Assembly (NCBI RefSeq): GCF_013372145.1
Contig: NZ_CP053827.1
Span: forward strand, 62,001 to 126,000
DNA length: 64,000 nucleotides
Source of the DNA: Campylobacter hyointestinalis subsp. hyointestinalis
GTDB taxonomy: Bacteria; Campylobacterota; Campylobacteria; Campylobacterales; Campylobacteraceae
Direction: 5' to 3'
Part shown: positions 45,514-54,452 of the stretch, one piece after another
Layout: every line of letters begins with the position of its first letter
How positions within the stretch are numbered: position 1 is the stretch's first letter
Notes under the pieces: generated by a model
Databases searched by the model: none
Told to the model about the DNA's origin: nothing
What the model saw: only the letters and a program-made list of their open reading frames with translations
Program-made: the position numbers and the translations under genes

Positions 45514-48500
45514 TTTCCTCTCCTTTAGTAGCTATTTTACCACGTTTTTTATCTAGCCACAAATTAAAACTTTCTAGTATATAGAAAAAGAGCGGTACAA
45601 AGAAAATAGCTATCGTAGATGCTGCTATCATACCGCCGATAACTCCAGTACCTAGCGCGTGACGTGACGCAGCTCCAGCTCCAGTAGCTAACGCCATAGG
45701 TAAAACTCCAAGAGTAAAAGCAAGAGAAGTCATGATGATAGGTCTAAATCTCATCCTAGCAGCATTTATAGCGGCTTCTTTTATAGTTTTTCCTGCTAAG
45801 TGCTCTTGCATAGCAAATTCCACTATCAATATGGCGTTTTTAGCCGCTAGTCCGATGAGAAGTAAAAGTCCTATTTGAAAATACACGTCGTTGCTAAGTC
45901 CTCTTCCCCATGTAAAAAGAAGTGAACCAAATACGGAAAAAGGAACAGCAGTTACAACCGCTAAAGGCATAAGCCATCTTTCATACTGAGCTGCAAGTAT
46001 CAAAAATACGAATATCATACCAAATACAAATGCTTGAGCTCCTTTACCAGTTGACGCTACTTCTTGATACGCCGATCCAGACCAGCCTATATCGTACTCA
46101 GATCCTAGCTCTTCAGTGATAACTTGTCTTATGGCTTCTATGGCTTCTCCAGAAGTATAACCTGGCTTTGGCTCGCCCATAATCTTTGCTGCTGGGAATC
46201 CGTTGAATCTATCTACATTGTCTGGTCCAAGACTTCTTGTGAGTTTTACTAATGAATCAAGCGGAACCATTTTGCCTTCGCTTGATCTCACATATAATGA
46301 CCTAAAGTCCTCAGGAGAGTCTCTGTACTCTTCATAGGCTCTGATATTTACTTTATATGTTTTACCAAGTATATTAAAGTCATTGACATAATACTGTCCT
46401 ATAGTCGCGTTTATAGTATCAAATATATCAGAAAACGCGATCCCCATCATCTTAATTTTTTCTTTATTTAGAGTAAGTTTATACTCAGGGAAATTCGTAT
46501 CAAGAGTGGTTCTTACTTGAGTTAGAGCTGGGTGGGCGTTTGCTTTTGCAACTACTTTTTGCATATCGGCTTCTATCTCGTTGTAATTTTTACCGGTTGT
46601 ATTTTGTGCGAATAGCTCAAAACCTCCTGTGATAGATAGACCCATTATAGGCGGTGGAGTTGTAGCAAAAGTCATAGACTCTCTATCTGCTGGGTAAAGT
46701 TGTCCTGTGAGTTGTCCTGCTATGGTAGCAGCCGCATTTTGTACTCCTAGTCTTTCATTCCACGGTTTTAGCGTGATAAACATAATGCCAGCATTTTCTC
46801 TAAGAGTTCCTGCTAGCATATCATATCCTGCAAGTCCGGTAACGTTTTTAACGTTTGGATTTTTTGCTACTATTTCACGTATAAACTCTGTATCTTCTAG
46901 AGTTCTAGTAAGAGTGGAAGCCGGTGGTAAATTTGTTATAGCAAGAATAGAGCCCTTATCTTCGGCTGGAACCAAACCGCCTGGAATGACTTTAAATAAC
47001 TCTATCATCATAAATATTATAATTCCAACACATATAAGACTTATGATAACATGTCTGAGTATCTTTGCTACACCTGCTGTAAATATTCTCGTAGAAAAGT
47101 CGAAGAATTCATTAAATTTACGCACAAACCAAAATGGTGGATTCTCTTTTTTACGAAGTATGATAGCACACAAAGCAGGCGTAAGAGTTAATGCAACAAG
47201 TCCTGATATACAAACAGATACGACTAGAGTTAGCGCAAACTGCCTTTGTATGACGCCTACAAATCCTTCCATAAATGCAACAGGAATAAAAACCGCTGAT
47301 AAAACAAGAACGATAGAAATGACGGGAGCTACTATCTCGCTCATAGCTTTTATAGTTGCTTCTTTTACGGTGAGTTCTGGTTCTTCATGCAGTGTCCGCT
47401 CTACGTTTTCTATAACGATGATAGCGTCATCGACGACTATTCCTATAGCTAGTATGAGTGCAAATAGCGTAATCAAATTTATCGAAAATCCCATAGCGTA
47501 GATTCCGCCAAACGCTCCTAAAATAGATACTGGCACTGCTAACATAGGTATGAAAGTCGCCCTTAAATTTCCTAAGAACATATACATAACGATAATAACA
47601 AGCACCATCGCTTCTATAAATGTTTTTATAACTTCTTCTATGGATACTTTAACGAACTCAGTAGTATCATAAGCTACTTGATAAGTCATCTCTCCTGGAA
47701 AATTTGGCTTTAGCTCATCTACCTTTTCTTTTATAGCTTTTGCAGTATCTAGTGCGTTTGCACCACTTTGTAAAAATAGTAGTACAGGAACCATATTTCC
47801 GCCGTTAAATTTACCTGTAAACGTATAACTTTGAGCTCCAAGCTCGATATTTGCTACATCTTTAAGCCTTAGTATATTACCTTTTGAATTTGCGGTAATG
47901 ATTATATCTTCAAACTCTTTTATGGTTTTTAGTCTGCCTTCTGGTTTTATAGCATAGACATAAGGATTTCCGGCACTTGTAGGTTGCTCTCCTATTTTAC
48001 CGGTTGCGTATTGAGAGTTTTGCTCTTGTATTGCTTTTATAACATCTGATGTTGTAAGCTTGTGTTTTTTAAGAAGATCTGGTTTTATCCAAACTCTCAT
48101 AGAATACTCTTTAGAGCCTATAACTACAGCATCTCCTACGCCTGGGACACGTTTTAAAGCATCTGCTATATTTATGGTTATATAGTTGCTAAGCTCGGTA
48201 TCGCTCATCTTGCCACTTGGATCATAAAAAGCCAAAACCTCAAGTATAGAACTACTTCTTTCATCTACTTTTACGCCGACTCTTCTAACCTCTTCTGGGA
48301 GTTTTGAAAGAACTGGATTTACTCTGTTATTAACATTTACACTGGCTGTTTGCGGGTCTGTACCGATCTCAAAATACACATTTAAGCTCATAGTTCCTGA
48401 TGAACTAGACGTACTTTGCATATATATCATATCATCTACGCCATTTATAGCTTCTTCTAGTGGCGCTGCTACTGTGTCTGCTATGGTTTGAGCATCGGCA

Positions 48501-48655
48501 CCATTATAGGTGGCTTGAACGACTATTTGAGGCGGAGTGAGTTGCGGATACTCTTCAACCGCTGAACTTTTTAGTCCTATGTAGCCGGCAATTACGATTA
48601 TAATTGATATAACGCAAGCAAATACTGGGCGGTTGATGAAAAATTTGGAAAACAT
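45506..48655 (-). CDS. cmeB: RND multidrug efflux transporter (CmeB)
   Basis: The proton-driven inner-membrane pump of the CmeABC system, exporting drugs and bile salts in C. jejuni. 1049 residues, HAE-1 type: FFINRPVFACVISIIIV at the start, 12 membrane helices, the charged helix IGIVVDDAIIVIENVER with the Asp pair for proton relay, and GLAAKNAILIVEFA in the second half. Full length with no breaks. TAATG overlap with cmeA. Confidence 0.95.
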   Translation of the reverse strand: MFSKFFINRPVFACVISIIIVIAGYIGLKSSAVEEYPQLTPPQIVVQATYNGADAQTIADTVAAPLEEAINGVDDMIYMQSTSSSSGTMSLNVYFEIGTDPQTASVNVNNRVNPVLSKLPEEVRRVGVKVDERSSSILEVLAFYDPSGKMSDTELSNYITINIADALKRVPGVGDAVVIGSKEYSMRVWIKPDLLKKHKLTTSDVIKAIQEQNSQYATGKIGEQPTSAGNPYVYAIKPEGRLKTIKEFEDIIITANSKGNILRLKDVANIELGAQSYTFTGKFNGGNMVPVLLFLQSGANALDTAKAIKEKVDELKPNFPGEMTYQVAYDTTEFVKVSIEEVIKTFIEAMVLVIIVMYMFLGNLRATFIPMLAVPVSILGAFGGIYAMGFSINLITLFALILAIGIVVDDAIIVIENVERTLHEEPELTVKEATIKAMSEIVAPVISIVLVLSAVFIPVAFMEGFVGVIQRQFALTLVVSVCISGLVALTLTPALCAIILRKKENPPFWFVRKFNEFFDFSTRIFTAGVAKILRHVIISLICVGIIIFMMIELFKVIPGGLVPAEDKGSILAITNLPPASTLTRTLEDTEFIREIVAKNPNVKNVTGLAGYDMLAGTLRENAGIMFITLKPWNERLGVQNAAATIAGQLTGQLYPADRESMTFATTPPPIMGLSITGGFELFAQNTTGKNYNEIEADMQKVVAKANAHPALTQVRTTLDTNFPEYKLTLNKEKIKMMGIAFSDIFDTINATIGQYYVNDFNILGKTYKVNIRAYEEYRDSPEDFRSLYVRSSEGKMVPLDSLVKLTRSLGPDNVDRFNGFPAAKIMGEPKPGYTSGEAIEAIRQVITEELGSEYDIGWSGSAYQEVASTGKGAQAFVFGMIFVFLILAAQYERWLMPLAVVTAVPFSVFGSLLFTWGRGLSNDVYFQIGLLLLIGLAAKNAILIVEFAMQEHLAGKTIKEAAINAARMRFRPIIMTSLAFTLGVLPMALATGAGAASRHALGTGVIGGMIAASTIAIFFVPLFFYILESFNLWLDKKRGKIATKGEENA

Positions 48656-49776
48656 TATTTACCGCCTTTATCCATTGGAACTGGTTTGACTGGCTGTCCT
48701 ACTTTTATCTTTTTAAAGTTATCTACTATGAGTTGATCGCCTTGTTTCAAACCGCTTGAGATAATCGCACTTGTGGCATCTTGAGATATGATCTTGATAG
48801 GATTTTTAGCGACTTTTCCGTCTTGAACTGTATAAACAAATGGATTTACAAGATCTTGTAATATAGCGACTTGCGGAATTTTAAAGCCGTTTTTTTGGTA
48901 AAATCCATAAACATTAACTTTTGTAAACGCCCCTGGTCTTATTGCCGTATTGTTATTGTCAAATTTTGCTTTAGCATTTACGGTTCCGCTTGTTTCATCT
49001 ATGACATTGTCGATAAAACTAAGAGTTCCGTTGTAAATAGTTCCTTCGTATTTCATAGTGACTAAAGAATTTAGCTGTTCCCACTCTTTATCTTGAAGTT
49101 TTTGTGCGATATCTAGTTTATCGACATCTGAAATGGCAAACTGCACAAATATAGGATCTAGCTTTGTTAAGCGAACAAGCTCACCATCACTTGGACTTAC
49201 GTAAGATCCAACGTCTTTTAGAGTATCACCGAGTACACCAGAAAACGGAGCTGTTACCACTGAGTAATCAAGGTCGATTTTTGCGGTTTGTAAAGTCGCT
49301 TTAGATGCTAAAACTGTTGCGTTTGCTGATTCATAAGCTGCTTTAGAAGCGTCATATTCTTTTTGTGAGATAGCATTTTGCTCGTAGAGCTTTTTTGATC
49401 TTTCAAAATCAGTGCTAGCATTTTTATAGTTTGCTTCAGATACTTTTAAATTTGCTAAAGCGGTGTCATAGGCGGCTTTGTATTTTGCTTGATCTATAAG
49501 ATATAACTTATCGCCTTTTTTTACGCTAGCTCCAGCTTTAAAAAACTGCTCTTCTATAGTTCCAGTAACTTTAGCTCTTAGGATCACGTCCATATCGCTC
49601 GTTGTCTGTCCGCTAAATTCAAGCGTTATAGGTATAGTACCTTGACTTACTTCGATAACTCCTACTGGAAGAGTAGGCATCTGTGAGGCGTTGCCAGCAT
49701 TTTTTTCATTCGCATTAGAGCAGCCAGTTACTATAAGCGAGGCGGCTAAAATAGCTAGTTTATAAAGTTTATTCAT
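48655..49776 (-). CDS. cmeA: RND efflux periplasmic adaptor lipoprotein (CmeA)
   Basis: 373 residues, lipoprotein signal ending LIVTGC (Cys19). Then a lipoyl half (SGQTTSDMDVILRAKVTG), a helical hairpin (about 95-170) and the second lipoyl half with VTAPFSGVLGD. Links CmeB to CmeC. It is the first gene of the cmeABC operon, with GAAAGG as ribosome binding site and an operator-like repeat upstream. Confidence 0.93.
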   Translation of the reverse strand: MNKLYKLAILAASLIVTGCSNANEKNAGNASQMPTLPVGVIEVSQGTIPITLEFSGQTTSDMDVILRAKVTGTIEEQFFKAGASVKKGDKLYLIDQAKYKAAYDTALANLKVSEANYKNASTDFERSKKLYEQNAISQKEYDASKAAYESANATVLASKATLQTAKIDLDYSVVTAPFSGVLGDTLKDVGSYVSPSDGELVRLTKLDPIFVQFAISDVDKLDIAQKLQDKEWEQLNSLVTMKYEGTIYNGTLSFIDNVIDETSGTVNAKAKFDNNNTAIRPGAFTKVNVYGFYQKNGFKIPQVAILQDLVNPFVYTVQDGKVAKNPIKIISQDATSAIISSGLKQGDQLIVDNFKKIKVGQPVKPVPMDKGGK

Positions 49777-49806
49777 TTATTTGCCTTTCATTATCTTTTT
49801 ATTTTA

Positions 49807-49830
49807 ATTTAGTAATGACTATTACAAAAT
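49807..49830. promoter_or_regulatory. CmeR-type operator upstream of cmeA
   Basis: An inverted repeat centred at 49818/49819: ATTTaGTAATgactATTACaAAAT, with nine of ten outer positions matched per arm. It lies just downstream of the cmeA -10 element, where a bound TetR protein would block initiation. It resembles the TGTAATA-type site I recall for CmeR in C. jejuni. Confidence 0.6.
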
Positions 49831-49838
49831 AGTTTGGG

Positions 49839-49844
49839 ATTATA
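49839..49844 (-). promoter_or_regulatory. Likely -10 element of cmeABC promoter
   Basis: TATAAT on the minus strand, about 63 bases before the cmeA start, with the operator at the predicted start of transcription. Confidence 0.5.
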
Positions 49845-49875
49845 CATCAATTTTTTAAAAATGTCAATCAAAACT

Positions 49876-50517
49876 TTAGCCAAGAGCTCCTTTTAAAAAG
49901 AAATCTACGCAATTTTTCACCCATTTTTTTTGTTCATCTTCGGTCATAGAAAAACGTTTTGAAAATACTACTTTATCGATAGAAAATGGTTCTTCTAGTA
50001 TAAAACAGAATCTAGCAGCTAGGATCTCTAAATTTTGATCTTTAAATCTAGATCTTATAGATGGTTTTGAGAAAAAATTAATTAGAATCTGGTTTATAAA
50101 TTTAACCCCTCTCTCATAAAATATCTGACAAATTTGGGATTGTTCGTTGAATGACTCACTAAATATAACTTTTTTAAGTAAAAAGGATTCGTCTTTAAAG
50201 GCTATACCTATATATTCTTCGGCAAATTTATATAAAAATTCCTCTAAGTCATCGGAATCTTCTAAAGATATTTTTTTACTGATATCTGAGTGAATTTTTT
50301 GAACACCACGATCGATTATGGCTTTAAAAAGTCCTTCTTTACTACCAAAAAGTTTGTATATGGTCGAAAGTGATCCACCACTCTTGTTTATGATGTCATT
50401 TAAACTGGTGTTTGTAAAACCATTTTTTAAAAATAGTTCCAAACCGGCAGATATGATTAGCTCATATCTGTCTTTTGTCTTTTGTGTTTTTAAATTTTTA
50501 GTCCCATTTTCATGCAT
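49876..50517 (-). CDS. cmeR: TetR-family repressor (CmeR-like)
   Basis: 213 residues. The N-terminal helix-turn-helix reads TNTSLNDIINKSGGSLSTIY then KLFGSKEGLFKAII, typical of TetR proteins; the C-terminal ligand domain is divergent. The position directly upstream of cmeABC on the same strand matches CmeR, the repressor that senses bile salts in C. jejuni. Its ATG overlaps the ccoG TAA by one base, so it may also be transcribed from ccoG. Confidence 0.87.
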   Translation of the reverse strand: MHENGTKNLKTQKTKDRYELIISAGLELFLKNGFTNTSLNDIINKSGGSLSTIYKLFGSKEGLFKAIIDRGVQKIHSDISKKISLEDSDDLEEFLYKFAEEYIGIAFKDESFLLKKVIFSESFNEQSQICQIFYERGVKFINQILINFFSKPSIRSRFKDQNLEILAARFCFILEEPFSIDKVVFSKRFSMTEDEQKKWVKNCVDFFLKGALG

Positions 50518-51908
50518 TAATTACCTTTTTGTAGAGCTTTTTGCAGTTCTATCATTTTTGGAAATACAAATCTCGTATCTCTTGTGACTGCGATCTGCTC
50601 ATGATCATCAATAGCGTAAGCATTGATCTTGATATCGATCGGAGTATCTTTTTTATCTACTTTTACTAGAGTTTCATTTGTCTTTAGCACAACTATGATC
50701 TTACGTTTCCCGCCAGCGCCGATCTTTATCTTATCTTTTGGTTTGCTCACCTTTATTCTCGTATCATTTACGTCAAAATAATACGTATGCTCTTTGTTTT
50801 GCGTATTTTGGATCAAAAATGTATATGCATTTTGTACTTCAAATTTACCATCATCTGCAACTATTTTATATAGTTCGGTTGTGCGGTTTATATTTAGTAG
50901 CATATACTCTTTTTTTGTGCTCATCAGCGCTAAGGCTATCACTGCGATAGATAGAACTACTATATAAGCGATAGTTCTAAATCTAAAATAGTTTACTTTT
51001 TGTCTTGTTTGCAATGATTTTGCGCTTGTCCAGTTGATAAGACTTGTTTTACCAAGTTTTTCCATAACTGCCGAGCAAGCATCACTACATTCAAGGCAGT
51101 TTATACACTCAAGTTGCATACCTTTTCTTATGTCTATGTGAGTAGGGCAGATATGTACGCAAGCTTCACATCCGATACACTCAGCGTCAGGCTCTACTGG
51201 TTTTTTGCCTATTTTAGTATGCCCATCATATATTTTACCGCCGCGTTTTTCGTCATAGATGACTTGCACGGTGTCATTGTCAAACATTACACTTTGAACT
51301 CTTGCGTAAGGACATACGTAGATACAGAAATTCTCAGCCAAAATCGTAACGTCATATACTATAAAAGCAGTGATACAGATGAGAATCCCAAGTAAAAATT
51401 TATGTTCTAGCGGATCTGAAAGATAACTGAAGAAATCTTCTGGTGGCACGAAATACCATAAAAAGTTACTAGCTGCTATCAGAGCAAGACAAGTCCAAAG
51501 AAGAACACCGATGGTTTTTTTGATGTAATCGCCATCAAATTCTTTTTGTTTGTCGCGTATATTTTTACGAATTTTAAGTATCTTTGTTTGGATAAGATCT
51601 CTATAAATAACTCTAAATATGGTTTGCGGACATGCCCAGCCACACCAAATACGCCCACCCAAAGTCGTAAGAAAAAATATACTAAGAAATAATATAATAA
51701 GCAAAAACGGCATAAGATATAGCTCTTGCATATCAAATGACGTAAAAAATAGATGGAGCTGTTTTTTGTCAAAACTGAGTAGAAAAAAGTGGTTGTCATT
51801 TATCTTTATAAACGGCAAAACAAGCGCTATAAAAGTAACTATAGCATATATTGCGTAACGTTTTTTCGCATAATGAGTTTGCGAACAGGAGTGCATACAA
51901 TCTGACAT
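50517..51908 (-). CDS. ccoG: Cytochrome c oxidase accessory protein CcoG (RdxA/FixG family)
   Basis: An inner-membrane iron-sulfur protein needed for copper delivery to cbb3 oxidase. About 463 residues; five or so membrane helices in the first 210, CGWACPQTIFRV, and two [4Fe-4S] motifs, CIGCEACVHICP and CINCLECSDAC, then an Ig-like C-terminal domain. I chose the second ATG (51908), since AAAGGA is too close to the first. No cco oxidase genes are adjacent. Confidence 0.92.
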   Translation of the reverse strand: MSDCMHSCSQTHYAKKRYAIYAIVTFIALVLPFIKINDNHFFLLSFDKKQLHLFFTSFDMQELYLMPFLLIILFLSIFFLTTLGGRIWCGWACPQTIFRVIYRDLIQTKILKIRKNIRDKQKEFDGDYIKKTIGVLLWTCLALIAASNFLWYFVPPEDFFSYLSDPLEHKFLLGILICITAFIVYDVTILAENFCIYVCPYARVQSVMFDNDTVQVIYDEKRGGKIYDGHTKIGKKPVEPDAECIGCEACVHICPTHIDIRKGMQLECINCLECSDACSAVMEKLGKTSLINWTSAKSLQTRQKVNYFRFRTIAYIVVLSIAVIALALMSTKKEYMLLNINRTTELYKIVADDGKFEVQNAYTFLIQNTQNKEHTYYFDVNDTRIKVSKPKDKIKIGAGGKRKIIVVLKTNETLVKVDKKDTPIDIKINAYAIDDHEQIAVTRDTRFVFPKMIELQKALQKGN

Positions 51909-52060
51909 GTTCATCCTTTAAATTTAATCTGACACTATTATATAACTTCTGTTTTTAAAAATAGATTAAATAAATTTACCATAAATTTACTTATAAATAA
52001 ATTTTAAGCTCTATTTAGATAGAATTAAGACTTATTTTAATCTGAAAGGTGGTGAGGACT

Positions 52061-52273
52061 GTGCCAGGAGTAAAGGTACATCCTAATGAGTCTTTTGATG
52101 AAGCTTATAGACGTTTCAAAAAACAAACTGATCGTAATCTAGTTGTTACTGAAGTTCGTGCTAGAAGATTTTTTGAGCCTATGACTGAAATTCGTAAAAA
52201 ACAAAAAATTTCAGCTCGCAAAAAAATGCTTAAAAGACTTTATATGCTTAGACGTTATGAGTCTAGACTCTAA
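52061..52273 (+). CDS. rpsU: 30S ribosomal protein S21
   Basis: 70 residues, [16 protein letters not shown] onwards. The start is GTG 52061, preceded by AAGGTGGT, a strong ribosome binding site; an earlier in-frame GTG at 52049 overlaps that site. Full length, ending [14 protein letters not shown]21 helps mRNA initiation on the 30S subunit. Confidence 0.96.
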   Translation: MPGVKVHPNESFDEAYRRFKKQTDRNLVVTEVRARRFFEPMTEIRKKQKISARKKMLKRLYMLRRYESRL

Positions 52274-52279
52274 AACCAT

Positions 52280-52304
52280 AGCCGGAAACTTTTCCGGCTT
52301 TTTT
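52280..52304 (+). terminator. rpsU intrinsic terminator
   Basis: AGCCGGAAA-CT-TTTCCGGCT, a perfect nine-base stem followed by TTTTTT, starting seven bases after the stop. The clearest rho-independent terminator in the window. Confidence 0.92.
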
Positions 52305-52767
52305 AATCCAAATTCTTATCTATTTCTTTGATTTTTTCTATAGCTTTATTAGCTGATATCTTTGCATTTTTGCTCAAGCCTTCTTCAAAGTTAAGAACAT
52401 TTTCAAGTAGCACCGAGATACCTAAAAACAGCGTTTTTGGTGTGATGGTTCTAAGATAGCTTAGTAAAACTGGAGTTGGTAGATTGTGCGTGGAGTAGAT
52501 GTAATCTCTCTCGTCACTAAGGTCAAAAAACTCTATTTTATCATCTTTAAAGCCACTCATAGCATCGACTACCACAATGATATCAGGATCAAACTCACGC
52601 AGAGCGCCAAACTCGTTCTCGGGCACGTCTTGCCCATAAAATACTCTCCAGCTAGGTATCTGCTCTTCTACTAGCTCACCCACGTATAAACCAACAGCGT
52701 CATCGCCCCTCATTTTGTTGCCTATGCAAAGCAGAGCCTTTTTAAACTCTTTTTTGGTTTTAGGCAT
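52303..52767 (-). CDS. hycI: Hydrogenase maturation protease (HycI type)
   Basis: Cleaves the C-terminal extension of the [NiFe] large subunit once nickel is in place. 154 residues with the three nickel-sensing positions in GNKMRGDDAVG (Asp), VVDAMSG (Asp) and STHNLPT (His). The STHNLPT form is specific for group 4 (HycE/HyfG) proteases. Overlaps hycH by eight bases; last gene of the operon. The predicted target is the 35-residue tail of HyfG. Confidence 0.92.
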   Translation of the reverse strand: MPKTKKEFKKALLCIGNKMRGDDAVGLYVGELVEEQIPSWRVFYGQDVPENEFGALREFDPDIIVVVDAMSGFKDDKIEFFDLSDERDYIYSTHNLPTPVLLSYLRTITPKTLFLGISVLLENVLNFEEGLSKNAKISANKAIEKIKEIDKNLD

Positions 52768-53110
52768 TTTTAGCTCTTTTTAGGACGATATAGCCTTCGT
52801 CTAAGCTAGAAAGTATATCTCTAAACTTTGAGCTTGGAAGCTTGTCTTTTAGCACTTTTGCGTGAGCAGGCAAGATCTCTACTTCAAAATATTTATTTAT
52901 ATTTCCGAGTTTAAATTTGACATATTCATCATCGCTATCAAGCATTTTATTCCACTGTTCATCATCAAATTCGGCTATCTTTTCGTTAAAATCTATCGTT
53001 CCTACGCCGTGTCCTATGCAAGTACTAAACGTGACTATCTGTTTGTAAATTTGTGGAAGCTCGTCGTTTTCATCAACGTGACGTTTTGTGAGTTTCCAGA
53101 CTTGTATCAC
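52760..53110 (-). CDS. hycH: Formate hydrogenlyase maturation protein HycH
   Basis: 116 residues, shorter than E. coli HycH (about 136). The conserved block FSTCIGHGVGTIDF is visible. HycH helps mature the group 4 large subunit; the mechanism is not settled. ATGA overlap with hyfI. Confidence 0.85.
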   Translation of the reverse strand: MIQVWKLTKRHVDENDELPQIYKQIVTFSTCIGHGVGTIDFNEKIAEFDDEQWNKMLDSDDEYVKFKLGNINKYFEVEILPAHAKVLKDKLPSSKFRDILSSLDEGYIVLKRAKNA

Positions 53111-53922
53111 TTTTTATCCCAAATTTGATCTAAATTTATATAAAATTCATTTGAAGCATTTGCGTATTTTAGATAAATTTCATTAAAAAGTACGGCTAGA
53201 CACTCAGCGTATCTCGGATCTTCTTGCTCTTTTATAGCTAAACTTAGCGCTTCTTTTGCAAGAACTGGATCTTTTGGATTGACACAAGTTTTTAGGGCAG
53301 TTATAAATTTATCATATAAAATCCTGCCATATATATAGCTCATCAAAAACTTAGCTTTTACAAGTAGATCGCGCTCAAAAGAAGCATCATCAAGTAGCGA
53401 TTTTTGAGTTAAATTTGGTAGCAAATCGTCGTCTTTGAAGCTCTGTTTTTCTAACTTTTGCTCTATCAGACCGACTGAGGTAGCTAAAGCATAGATAATG
53501 CTTGCTGGATGAGGTGGGCAACCAGGCACAAATACATCAACTGGTAAAACCTTATCGGCTCCACCCCAAACTGCGTAACTATCGTGAAATATCCCGCCGC
53601 TTACTCCGCACGCGCCAAAGCCAACTACTATCTTTGGATCTGGAGTGGCTTCGTAGGCTCTAAGAAGCGGATAGTACATCTGTCTAGTGATAGGTCCTGA
53701 GACTATGAGAATGTCTGCATGGCGTGGGTTTGCTACTAGTTTAAATCCAAAGCGTTCTGGATCCCAAAGCGGACTAAGAGCTGCAAATATCTCTATCTCG
53801 CAACCGTTGCAGCTTCCGCAGTCTATGCGAAATACGCTGAAACTGCGTTTTATGTTTTTGAGTAAATTTAGCTTTGAGTTTAGATCATTTGATCTTTGTA
53901 TATCATCAGGTACAACGTACAT
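53107..53922 (-). CDS. hyfI: Group 4 [NiFe] hydrogenase small subunit (HyfI/HycG)
   Basis: Carries the [4Fe-4S] cluster next to the NiFe site (NuoB homologue). 271 residues with the cluster cysteines in DCGSCNGCEIEIF, GFGACGVSGG and VPGCPPHP. A C-terminal stretch after about residue 180 is rich in charged helices and makes it longer than E. coli HyfI (252). Linked to hyfH by a one-base overlap. Confidence 0.94.
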   Translation of the reverse strand: MYVVPDDIQRSNDLNSKLNLLKNIKRSFSVFRIDCGSCNGCEIEIFAALSPLWDPERFGFKLVANPRHADILIVSGPITRQMYYPLLRAYEATPDPKIVVGFGACGVSGGIFHDSYAVWGGADKVLPVDVFVPGCPPHPASIIYALATSVGLIEQKLEKQSFKDDDLLPNLTQKSLLDDASFERDLLVKAKFLMSYIYGRILYDKFITALKTCVNPKDPVLAKEALSLAIKEQEDPRYAECLAVLFNEIYLKYANASNEFYINLDQIWDKK

Positions 53923-54452
53923 TATTTTACCGCCTTATACTCTTTGTTTGTCATCATCTCTACTACTCTATTTTTCTTGCAGCTAGGGCAGATATGTAGG
54001 TATTTTTTAGCTTCTTCTAGTCTTTGTTCGCTTAAAGTGCTAAGCCTTTGCTCGCAAAACTGAATGAATTTTTTACTCAAAAACGCTTTACCACAAACAG
54101 TGCATAGCTCACTTTCTAACTCTCCTTCTTGGATGAGTGCTGATTTATCAAATTTAACCGTAAGTTCGAAGTCATTGCTTAGCCTTATAGCCGCAGTAGG
54201 ACATACCTCGTCGCAACGACCGCAAAATATACATCTACCACAGTCGTATCGCCATTTTATGGATTTTTTCTCACCATCCCATTTTACGCTTATGGCGTTG
54301 CTCGGACACGCTACTCCGCAAGCCGCGCAACCTATGCAGTTTGCGTAATTATACGTCGGTTTACCTCTAAAATGCTCTTCTACTATATAAGGCTCATATG
54401 GATATTTGCTTGTGACGATACCTGTTTTTTTGACTATATCGTAAATCTTCAT
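53922..54452 (-). CDS. hyfH: Hydrogenase 4-like Fe-S subunit (HyfH/HycF)
   Basis: 176 residues with two [4Fe-4S] motifs, CIGCAACGVACP and CGRCIFCGRCDEVCP (NuoI-like), plus two further Cys pairs, CTVCGKAF and CPSCKKN, near the C-terminus. It moves electrons between the soluble partner and HyfI on the cytoplasmic side. ATGA overlap with hyfG. Confidence 0.92.
   Translation of the reverse strand: MKIYDIVKKTGIVTSKYPYEPYIVEEHFRGKPTYNYANCIGCAACGVACPSNAISVKWDGEKKSIKWRYDCGRCIFCGRCDEVCPTAAIRLSNDFELTVKFDKSALIQEGELESELCTVCGKAFLSKKFIQFCEQRLSTLSEQRLEEAKKYLHICPSCKKNRVVEMMTNKEYKAVK

Noticed and set aside
46707-47501. 264-codon open frame antisense to cmeB
   Set aside because: Shadow of the RND transporter; Ile/Ser/Thr-rich with no signals.
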